DNA of 45,919 bases from an uncultured Verrucomicrobiota bacterium (GTDB taxonomy: Bacteria; Verrucomicrobiota; Verrucomicrobiia; Limisphaerales; UBA8199), in NCBI GenBank assembly GCA_903873945.1, contig CAIQQM010000124.1, forward strand, positions 1-45,919. The letters are read 5' to 3'. Of this stretch, positions 18,734 to 25,386 are shown one piece after another; position 1 is the stretch's first letter; every line of letters starts with the position of its first letter. The notes beneath the pieces are model-generated. The model was not told the origin of the DNA, did no database searches, and saw only the letters and a program-made list of their open reading frames with translations. A program made the translations under genes and the position numbers.

Positions 18734-19759
18734 TTACTTGGAATTGGAAGAGACGCGCTTGAGAAAGTGAAGTTCCTGCAACACCCGGCCGGTGCCTTCG
18801 GCCACGGCGCTCAACGGGTCGTCGGCGATATGCACCGGCAAACCCGTTTCTTCGGCTACCAGCCGGTCAATGCCGCGCAATAGCGCGCCGCCGCCCGCCA
18901 TGACTATGCCGCGGTCCACCAAATCGGCGGACAGCTCGGGCGGACAGCGTTCGAGGGTGATGCGGACAGACTCCAAAATACTCGAGAGCGGTTCCTGCAA
19001 GGCTTCGCGAATCTCTTCTGAGCGAACGGTCAGGGTTTTCGGCAACCCCGCACTCAAATCGCGTCCTTTGACTTCCATTGTTAACTCCTGCTCCAGCGGA
19101 AAGGCCGACCCGATACGGATCTTGATTTCTTCCGCGGTGCGTTCACCTATCATCAGGTTATAGGCTCGCTTCATGTGCGCCACGATCGTTTCGTCAAATT
19201 CGTCCCCGCCTACCCGCAGGCTGCGGCTGAAGACGATCCCGGCGAGGGATATAATGGCGATCTCACAAGTGCCCCCGCCGATATCAACGATCATGTTTCC
19301 TGCCGGCTCATGCACCGGCAATCCCACCCCGATGGCCGAAGCCATCGGCTGTTCAATCAAATATACTTCCCGCGCCCCGGCATGAGTTGCGGAATCTTTG
19401 ACCGCCCGTTTTTCCACTTCCGTAATGCCCGACGGCACCGCGACGACGACGCGCGGCGCAATTAGTTTCCGGTGATGTACCTTCTGAATGAAGTGGCGGA
19501 GCATCGCTTCGGTGATTTCAAAATCAGCGATGACGCCATCCTTCATCGGCCGGATGGCCACAATGTTTCCGGGCGTGCGTCCCAGCATCCGTTTGGCTTC
19601 TTCGCCTACGGCTAGGACGTTGGTGGTGCCTGCTTGAATAGCAACCACGGACGGTTCCCGCAAAACAATGCCCCGGTCACGTACGTAAACGAGGCAGTTT
19701 GCCGTCCCTAGGTCTATCCCAATGTCATTGGAGAACAGGCTTTTAAATTGCGCAAACAT
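18734..19759 (-). CDS. mreB: Actin-like rod-shape protein MreB
   Basis: This 341-aa protein is full length with actin-fold nucleotide motifs: [15 protein letters not shown] at the N-terminus (phosphate 1), [17 protein letters not shown] (phosphate 2) and [18 protein letters not shown] (adenosine). MreB filaments under the inner membrane guide the RodA-PBP2 machine. A 145-bp gap to mreC and a candidate promoter upstream suggest that mreB can be expressed as its own unit or at a higher level. Confidence 0.97.
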   Translation of the reverse strand: MFAQFKSLFSNDIGIDLGTANCLVYVRDRGIVLREPSVVAIQAGTTNVLAVGEEAKRMLGRTPGNIVAIRPMKDGVIADFEITEAMLRHFIQKVHHRKLIAPRVVVAVPSGITEVEKRAVKDSATHAGAREVYLIEQPMASAIGVGLPVHEPAGNMIVDIGGGTCEIAIISLAGIVFSRSLRVGGDEFDETIVAHMKRAYNLMIGERTAEEIKIRIGSAFPLEQELTMEVKGRDLSAGLPKTLTVRSEEIREALQEPLSSILESVRITLERCPPELSADLVDRGIVMAGGGALLRGIDRLVAEETGLPVHIADDPLSAVAEGTGRVLQELHFLKRVSSNSK

Positions 19760-19782
19760 GAATTTTGCCTAACCAGCCACTA

Positions 19783-19811
19783 AATTAAAAGGATCGATAC
19801 TTTCAGGTCAA
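19783..19811 (-). promoter_or_regulatory. Candidate sigma-70-type promoter of mreB
   Basis: On the minus strand TTGACC (19811-19806) is followed after 17 bases by TTAATT (19788-19783), 23 bases before the mreB ATG. The -35 box matches the consensus in five of six bases and the spacing is ideal; the -10 box is weak. Confidence 0.45.
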
Positions 19812-19827
19812 GGCTATTAATGAATCT

Positions 19828-21804
19828 CTAGAGTTCGGGTATAAAGGGCGGTAGCGGGCAATCGAGCGTGTCGGCGATGGCGCGGAGTAATTCAGCCTCC
19901 GTTTCCAGAATAACGCCATCGGCCGCAACGGCTTGGGCGCAGGCATTGAGCACGTTCTTCTTGATTTGCGGCGCGGCTTGGACGAGACGGTTCAGCGCCG
20001 CGTCAACCTGCTGCAGGTCGCATTGGCCGGCCGGAAGGAGGTTGAGCGGAACCTGGGCGGCGTGACTCAACGACTGGGCTCCCCTTTGGAAAGCAAGGTC
20101 GATTTTGCCGGGTTCTTCTTGTCCGACGTAAGCCAGCGCGGAGAGCAGGACAGCGCAATCCGGAATGAGCGGTTTGAGGGCGTAATACTGAATGACAGAT
20201 TTGCGTGCGTCGTTGAACTGCGGGTCAAGATGGCGCAGCACGATTTTCTGAAGCACGTATTCGAACAAATCGACTTCGCTGTCGCTTTCGATCAATTTTT
20301 CGATTGCGGTGCGGAACTGCTGGTACTGGGTGGGCGATAAATGCCGCAAACCGGGCAGGGCGAGATTGACCAGAGGCAGTTTGGCCTTGGTGGCGACAGC
20401 CTGGACTTCCGGCAGGATGCGGAGGGTTTCCTGGCATATTGCAGCGGCAGTTGCGGCCGCGAGTTCGTCAAGCTGCTTGCGCCGCACAGTTTCGTCGGCG
20501 CTCAGGAGCAGGGCATAAATCAGCGAGCTGGCGCCGAGCGGATCGCGAACGGCAGTCTGGATGGCGGCAGGGATGGAATCCCGCAGGTCGGCGGCGTATT
20601 GCAGGTGCGCGGTCGTGGGTGTGCCGAGATTGGGCAAAGCGAATTCCGGTTTGACCCCGGGTTTGGTTATGCCGCCCGCGCTCAGAATAGTGGTGCCGAG
20701 AATCGTATTCAGGAGCGGCGGAGTTGCTCTGGCATGCTCAAGGTCGGCGATGGCAGCCTGCTGGACTACCTCAAACTGTTCTTCGCGAAGAGGAGGGAAT
20801 TTCCCGTCCCAGGCTGAGTCGATGGCGCGGATGCGGTTGGCGACCGGGGGGTGCGTGGCCATGAGCCCAAAGAGCGGCTCGCTGATTCCGTTGCCGAAAA
20901 ACATATGGCTGACCTGTTCGGCCTGGGCGGCTTCGAGGCGCGAGCCGAAGCTGTAGGCGCCGATCTTCTGGAGCGCGCCTGAAAGACCGGCGGGGTTGCG
21001 CGTGAACTGCACCGAGGAAGCGTCAGCCAGGAACTCGCGCTGGCGGCTCACGGCAGCCTGGATGAGCCGGCCGAACAACACGCCAATCCAGCCAACCGCC
21101 AGCAACACCAGGCCGAGCAAGGGTAGGGGGTTCCTGTCCCGCCCGCTGCGGACGCGTGTCTGCAACAGGATGCGGCCCACAACCGCCAGGCATACGATTC
21201 CGAAGACGATTCCTATCAGGCGCAGGTTGAGCCGCATGTCGCCGTTGAGAATGTGGCTGAACTCGTGGCCGATGACGCCTTGCAGCTCATCTCGGGTAAG
21301 CAATTTGACGCTCCCCTCGGTGACTGCCACGACCGCGTCGCTGGTGGTATGGCCGGCGGCGAACGCGTTGATGGCCCTTTCGTCCGGCAGGATATAGACC
21401 TGGGGCGCGGGCACACCGGAGGCGATGGCCATTTCCTCGACTACATTCAGCAGCTTGCGTTCGTTCGGGTCGGTGGTGTTTGGGCTGACGGGCCGGCCGC
21501 CAAGCATGCTGGCCACGGCGCTGCCGCCGCGGGATAACTCCATCGTCTTGAAAGCGCTGCCGAGGCCGATGACCGCCAGCGTGCAGATGGCGACACCGGA
21601 GAAAATCTTCGGGTCCCAGAGCGAGATTTTGGGCTCCTCGCCGTAACCGTAGTCATGACGCTCGTGGACTCGCGTCGCGCCGTTGAAGAGCAGCAGCACC
21701 GCCAGGTAAATCACCGCGATGAGCATCGTCACGCCCGCCACGAAATACACCACCAGCAGCCGCGTGTTACGTCGCGCGCGTTCCTCGCGGTCAAAGAAGT
21801 CCAT
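19828..21804 (-). CDS. M48-family zinc metalloprotease with long C-terminal domain
   Basis: This 658-aa protein has two N-terminal membrane helices, then a peptidase M48 domain with GVIGHEFSHILNGD (HExxH near residue 178) and the third zinc-ligand region RQREFLADASSVQFT (near 255). Two further helices lie between these motifs, as in HtpX. The last 300 residues are a separate helical region. Its end (CAQAVAADGVILETEAELLRAIADTL) resembles a TerB-like acidic helical module; this is a weak resemblance. HtpX-like proteases degrade damaged membrane proteins. The gene starts 39 bp after lemA, a known neighbour pairing, with AGGAG ahead of ATG 21804. Confidence 0.85.
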   Translation of the reverse strand: MDFFDREERARRNTRLLVVYFVAGVTMLIAVIYLAVLLLFNGATRVHERHDYGYGEEPKISLWDPKIFSGVAICTLAVIGLGSAFKTMELSRGGSAVASMLGGRPVSPNTTDPNERKLLNVVEEMAIASGVPAPQVYILPDERAINAFAAGHTTSDAVVAVTEGSVKLLTRDELQGVIGHEFSHILNGDMRLNLRLIGIVFGIVCLAVVGRILLQTRVRSGRDRNPLPLLGLVLLAVGWIGVLFGRLIQAAVSRQREFLADASSVQFTRNPAGLSGALQKIGAYSFGSRLEAAQAEQVSHMFFGNGISEPLFGLMATHPPVANRIRAIDSAWDGKFPPLREEQFEVVQQAAIADLEHARATPPLLNTILGTTILSAGGITKPGVKPEFALPNLGTPTTAHLQYAADLRDSIPAAIQTAVRDPLGASSLIYALLLSADETVRRKQLDELAAATAAAICQETLRILPEVQAVATKAKLPLVNLALPGLRHLSPTQYQQFRTAIEKLIESDSEVDLFEYVLQKIVLRHLDPQFNDARKSVIQYYALKPLIPDCAVLLSALAYVGQEEPGKIDLAFQRGAQSLSHAAQVPLNLLPAGQCDLQQVDAALNRLVQAAPQIKKNVLNACAQAVAADGVILETEAELLRAIADTLDCPLPPFIPEL

Positions 21805-21843
21805 TGCCAGTTTCTCCTGATTGCCAAATTGGCAATTGGAAAC

Positions 21844-22443
21844 TCAGAATGAAACCTTCGGCGCTTCCTTTTCCTCCGGCTTTTCGATGACGAAGAGCTC
21901 GGCTGGCCCGAAATTGAACGGCCCCGCAATCAGGTTCGTCGGGAATGTCTCGCGCTTCGTGTTATAGGTCATCACCGAGTCATTGTAAGCCTGCCGGGCG
22001 AACGCCACCTTGTTTTCCGTCGAAGTGAGTTCTTCCATCAGGGCCATCATCGTCGTGTTGGCCTTGAGGTCGGGGTAAGCCTCCGCCACGGCAAACAGGC
22101 GGCCCAGCGTGCTCGTCAGGGCCGTTTCGGCCCCGGACAATTCTTTCATGGCACTGGCCTCGCCGGGGCTTTGGGCGGCGCGGATACTGGCGGTGGACGC
22201 GGCATTGCGCGCGGCGATGACGGCTTCCAGCGTGCCGCGTTCGTGTTTGATATAGCCCTTGGCGGTTTCCACCAGGTTCGGAATCAGGTCGTAGCGCCGT
22301 TTGAGCTGCACATCGATTTGCGCGTACGCGTTCTTATAGCGATTGCGCAAGGCAACCAGTCCGTTGTATGCGCCGATGACGAACATCAGGATGAAGAAGC
22401 CAACAATCAGCAGGACCAGCAGACCGATAAACCCAATAGCCAT
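21844..22443 (-). CDS. lemA: LemA family protein
   Basis: This 199-aa protein has one N-terminal transmembrane helix (IGFIGLLVLLIVGFFILMFV) followed by the LemA helical domain: YNGLVALRNRYKNAYAQIDVQLKRRYDLIPNLVETAKGY, with YPDLKAN and a later RQAYNDSVMTYNTKRETFP. LemA proteins are membrane anchored with a long helical bundle; their function is poorly defined, but they commonly sit next to M48 or HtpX-like proteases, as here. AAAGGA lies six bases before ATG 22443, a good ribosome-binding site. It is probably the first gene of an operon with the protease. Confidence 0.93.
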   Translation of the reverse strand: MAIGFIGLLVLLIVGFFILMFVIGAYNGLVALRNRYKNAYAQIDVQLKRRYDLIPNLVETAKGYIKHERGTLEAVIAARNAASTASIRAAQSPGEASAMKELSGAETALTSTLGRLFAVAEAYPDLKANTTMMALMEELTSTENKVAFARQAYNDSVMTYNTKRETFPTNLIAGPFNFGPAELFVIEKPEEKEAPKVSF

Positions 22444-22468
22444 AAAATTCCTTTCGTTTGTTGCCTAA

Positions 22469-22497
22469 TAGCTAGGGGAAAGAACCCACCCAATCAA
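22469..22497 (-). promoter_or_regulatory. Candidate promoter of lemA
   Basis: On the minus strand TTGATT (22497-22492) and TAGCTA (22474-22469) are separated by 17 bases, 25 bases before the lemA start codon. The match is moderate. Confidence 0.35.
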
Positions 22498-22747
22498 TTA
22501 CAAAAAAAGACAATGAATGAGCACGACATTCCGCTGGCTGGCCAAAGCCTCCGACGCCATTGTGAATCACTGGCGGTCGAAGAACTCCGGCCGCAAGAAT
22601 CGCTGCGGCAAACAGCTCGCCGTCGCGGCTCGATATTGAAAAATGCCGCCAAGAGAAGCGGCTTGTTGAGTCTTTCGGAACCCGAATAACGGCCAGGCCG
22701 AGAAAACCCATGCTGTTTTATTTTTTTGCTGCTTAATAAAATAGAGG
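22498..22747 (+). other. Intergenic stretch between divergent lemA and the DUF2089-like gene
   Basis: No convincing gene is visible. Two overlapping short frames on the plus strand (ATG 22513, 58 codons; ATG 22517, 40 codons) end without recognisable motifs or good ribosome-binding sites. A small hairpin (GCCGC, loop, GCGGC) lies around 22645-22662. It may be the remnant of a lost gene. Confidence 0.4.
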
Positions 22748-22776
22748 TTGACTTGCATTTTGTTGAGTTGTATAAA
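22748..22776 (+). promoter_or_regulatory. Strong sigma-70-type promoter of the DUF2089-like/membrane protein pair
   Basis: TTGACT (22748-22753) and TATAAA (22771-22776) are separated by exactly 17 bases in an AT-rich context, giving an expected transcript start about 20 bases before ATG 22803. It is the best promoter in the window and implies a short leader. Confidence 0.75.
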
Positions 22777-22802
22777 AGACAAGTGTGATTCAACTTTATT
22801 AA

Positions 22803-23108
22803 ATGAGCAATTTTGATAAAAAGCAGTGGATCGAACTTCTTGAGGACGAGGATCTGGCCTTTATAAAGCGTTTCATCCTGTTTTCCGGGTCACTCAAGGA
22901 TCTGGCCGGAGCCTACGACGTTTCCTACCCGACGCTCCGGTTGCGCCTCGACCGGTTGATTGAAAAAGTCAAAATCCTCGACAGCCAGAAAATTGACGAT
23001 GACTTCGAGCGTCAACTTCGCGCACATTTTTCGGACGGCAAGCTCGACTCGCAGGTTTTTAAAAAACTTCTGATTGCCTATCAAAATCAAAGGAAAGGAA
23101 CAAAATGA
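22803..23108 (+). CDS. DUF2089-like small helix-turn-helix protein
   Basis: This 101-aa protein is acidic at the N-terminus. Its core reads LAFIKRFILFSGSLKDLAGAYDVSYPTLRLRLDRLIEKV (residues about 19-57), which matches the DUF2089 pattern: a helix, then a helix-turn-helix with VSYPT in the recognition helix and LRLDRLI after it. Zinc-ribbon residues found in some DUF2089 proteins are absent. I infer a DNA-binding regulator. It overlaps the next gene by four bases (ATGA), so the pair is probably a regulator with its membrane partner. The unit is more AT-rich than its surroundings. Confidence 0.75.
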   Translation: MSNFDKKQWIELLEDEDLAFIKRFILFSGSLKDLAGAYDVSYPTLRLRLDRLIEKVKILDSQKIDDDFERQLRAHFSDGKLDSQVFKKLLIAYQNQRKGTK

Positions 23109-24037
23109 AAAGACTACTCGGAGCAAGTTTGACGATGTGTTTGGTTTTATCCGCTGCAGCACAGGAAGCACCGTCACAAAAAACTTGCAGCGTCTTCAAT
23201 TGGGAAAGTCTGAACGTGCAACAGCAGTTTCCTGGCAGCAAAATAATTCCGATGGATGGAATTTTAGTTTTGAAAGTGGAAAACACCAACAACGCGCCGT
23301 TGGAGATTTCACTTTTCACATTTACCAATTCATCCGTCATCAAAAATGCAACCGCTATCGCGTGTGACATGAAGCACGAAAATGTTCAAGTAATTCCCAT
23401 ACTGGTCACCAATCGGGAGTTTACCTCTCAAAACGGCTATAAAATGGGTGAGTTAACATTTATAGCCCACATCCCTCCTCCTGCTCTTGGTGGTGACGAA
23501 ATCGATAGGAAACAATCCAAGATTTTTGGCGGCACATTGAATTGGAAGGCTTATCAGTTTTCAGTTGCTGGCGACCGTCCGTCAAATGCTGGTGACCGTG
23601 CGTCAAATGAAGGTTGGCCAACAAAACTAGAAGTCAAACTGTCTCTGCCGGCAAACGGAACGGTTTATCTTCGTCCGATTCAACTTTTGGGAGTCACTAG
23701 CGGTTGGTGGCCAACAAATAAAAGCAGCACGGTCGGCGGCGCAGTTGGTATTTTTGGCGGATTTATCGGTTGTCTTGGCGGTTTGGTGGGATGTCTCGCC
23801 GGTTTTGGAAAAGCGCGCAAATTTGTTCTGACGACGACGAAACTGTTCATCGCGCTGGGAATGCTTCTCACGATAACCGGAATCGTTGCAATTTTCTGCA
23901 AGCAGCCCTACTTCGTCTGGTATGTTTTTCTTCTTCCTGGAGTCACTCTCACGTTGGTTTTTTCTTTGAACTTTCCCTTGATTCAAAGGCGCTACGACGA
24001 TTTGGAGATTCGCCGCATGGCGTCACTCGATGTTTGA
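23105..24037 (+). CDS. Membrane protein with signal peptide and extracytoplasmic domain
   Basis: This 310-aa protein starts with a signal peptide (MKRLLGASLTMCLVLSAAAQ). An extracytoplasmic beta-rich domain (about residues 25-200) follows, then a glycine-rich helix (GGAVGIFGGFIGCLGGLVGCLAGFG, about 217-241) and two more hydrophobic helices (about 250-290). The C-terminus is short and charged. Within the soluble domain a seven-residue unit is repeated in tandem, AGDRPSN then AGDRASN. I do not recognise a family. Coupling to the HTH protein suggests a signal-sensing or regulated envelope role, which is inference only. Confidence 0.7.
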   Translation: MKRLLGASLTMCLVLSAAAQEAPSQKTCSVFNWESLNVQQQFPGSKIIPMDGILVLKVENTNNAPLEISLFTFTNSSVIKNATAIACDMKHENVQVIPILVTNREFTSQNGYKMGELTFIAHIPPPALGGDEIDRKQSKIFGGTLNWKAYQFSVAGDRPSNAGDRASNEGWPTKLEVKLSLPANGTVYLRPIQLLGVTSGWWPTNKSSTVGGAVGIFGGFIGCLGGLVGCLAGFGKARKFVLTTTKLFIALGMLLTITGIVAIFCKQPYFVWYVFLLPGVTLTLVFSLNFPLIQRRYDDLEIRRMASLDV

Positions 24038-24116
24038 CAGCAGATTTCAAATTTGTCGTAGTTTTGCCAAGAAACACTTGCTTCCGGTGTGTGGGGTGGG
24101 GCTTTTGGTGTTCGGG

Positions 24117-24602
24117 TCATGGACGAGTGGATGGCTGGTCCTCAGTTCTCGTCGTTAGCGGCTTTTCCGCTGCCCGCTGCTCATATTCTTCCAGTGACGG
24201 GAGTTTCATCAGGGCGCGTTTCGCGTAGGCGCGATGCACGGCCTTGCTGTTGTGTCCCAAAGCTTCCTGCGCGAACCGTTCGGGATAGCCGACGGTCTTG
24301 GCGCGTTCCGCCCAAGCGTAGCGGTAGCTGTGGAGCGTCACGCCGTTAATGCCAAGCTGCCGGCAACGGGATCTGAACTCCGTGGCGCGATCGGCAGCGC
24401 GCACACGCGACAGATAGGGGAACAACACGCCTTCGGATGGCAAGTCCTTGAATAGATTCAACGCCTCCGCGCCCAAGTGGATGAGCACCGGCACGCCGGT
24501 CTTTTTGATGAATTTGCTTTTTTGCGCCGCTCGACATTGTACGCTACACGAATGATTTGCCTCGTGGCCGCCAGAAAAACTAATTTGCAGAACTTGACGC
24601 AC
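24117..24602 (-). pseudogene. 5'-truncated tyrosine recombinase (integrase) C-terminal fragment
   Basis: The open frame codes 161 aa, but only the part from about 24513 leftwards looks like an integrase: KKTGVPVLIHLG, then LHSYRYAWAERA (the HxxR motif), QEALGHNSKAVHRAYAK (the LGH histidine and the nucleophilic tyrosine in RAYAK). The core-binding domain and the first catalytic arginine are missing. The first 30 residues of the frame are encoded by an intergenic repeat (24511-24557), so the break coincides with that repeat. The fragment cannot be an active recombinase. It marks the left side of an accessory island. Confidence 0.85.
24511..24557 (+). repeat. Island repeat, copy 1 of 5
   Basis: The core reads TTGCGCCGCTCGACATTGT followed by ACGCT, preceded by an AATTTGCTTTT run. 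It sits at the truncated 5' edge of the recombinase fragment. Four similar copies in the same orientation occur at 29.4, 31.3, 31.9 and 34.0 kb. Confidence 0.75.
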
Positions 24603-24671
24603 AAAACTTCCGGCTGAGAGTGATGAGACTCGTTCGGCTTATCGCTTGCACAGCAAACAAGTCATAAAATA

Positions 24672-25307
24672 ATGGTTGATTACGCACTGAAACTTTTATC
24701 ACACGGCTTCCTTTGCGTCCCGCTTAGCCGAAGAGGCAGGCATCTTGATATCGAGACCATCGGTTATGCTCCGCTTCACTTGCAGACCCGGAGAAAGAAT
24801 CTCAAGGAACTCTGCTTCAACAGTGTCGCTTTCCATCTCTCCCAGCATCCGCCGTCCCCTGAGACCATCAAAAGCTGGTTCGATGGATTTGAGAGTAATA
24901 TTGGAATAATCGGCGGGTATATGAACCTGATGATCCTGGATTTTGATAAAGTGTCTGCATATCAAAGGTGGCAAAGGGAGAATCATGATCTTGTTGCTTC
25001 AACCCCGGTTGCTAGAAGCCCTCACGGTTTTCACGTTTATCTTAAAACCGTAAAACCGACTGTTTCCTCAAGCCTCCACTTCGGATTCCATCGCGCGGGC
25101 CACGTCAAGGCGCTGGGTGGTTATGTGTTGAGCCCCCCTTCCGAGCTCAAAGATGGATACACTTACAGATGGCTGCCAGAACAATCTCCATTTGAGGTGG
25201 CCCCCCAAACCATCGAAAGCCTTGAGAGCCTCTCGCTGCTGCCGGTTTCCCCGCTCAAAGTCTTTTATGATCGGCTCCTGAACCGGGGTCGGTTCGAACC
25301 AAATTGA
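24672..25307 (+). CDS. Stand-alone prim-pol (bifunctional DNA primase/polymerase) domain protein
   Basis: This 211-aa protein follows the prim-pol pattern along its whole length: ALKLLSHGFLCVPLSRRG at the N-terminus; SPETIKSWFDGFESNIGIIGG (about residues 57-77); catalytic-type LDFD in MILDFDKV (about 85-89); TPVARSPHGFHVYLK (about 110-124); and HVKALGGYVLSPPSEL (about 143-158), the usual end of the AEP fold. Prim-pol domains make primers or extend DNA on plasmids, phages and integrative elements, normally fused to a D5-like helicase. No helicase is attached or nearby. Its position beside an integrase remnant suggests a leftover of a mobile element; whether it is active is unknown. Confidence 0.75.
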   Translation: MVDYALKLLSHGFLCVPLSRRGRHLDIETIGYAPLHLQTRRKNLKELCFNSVAFHLSQHPPSPETIKSWFDGFESNIGIIGGYMNLMILDFDKVSAYQRWQRENHDLVASTPVARSPHGFHVYLKTVKPTVSSSLHFGFHRAGHVKALGGYVLSPPSELKDGYTYRWLPEQSPFEVAPQTIESLESLSLLPVSPLKVFYDRLLNRGRFEPN

Positions 25308-25365
25308 TCTGCTTTCCGTATTTACAATTTCAAGGCTGGGTCAGAAATTCAATCCCTCCATTGCA

Positions 25366-25381
25366 ACCGGGCACACCCGGT
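25366..25381 (+). promoter_or_regulatory. Hairpin directly ahead of the GT2-GT4 start codon
   Basis: ACCGGG (25366-25371) pairs perfectly with CCCGGT (25376-25381) around CACA, ending five bases before ATG 25387, where a ribosome-binding site should be. No Shine-Dalgarno sequence is visible. If ATG 25399 is the true start, the hairpin lies 17 bases upstream. Confidence 0.4.
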
Positions 25382-25386
25382 GGCGC

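Noticed and set aside
24513-24602. The N-terminal 30 residues of the integrase frame as native protein
   Set aside because: They are encoded by the dispersed island repeat, which occurs four more times without an integrase attached.
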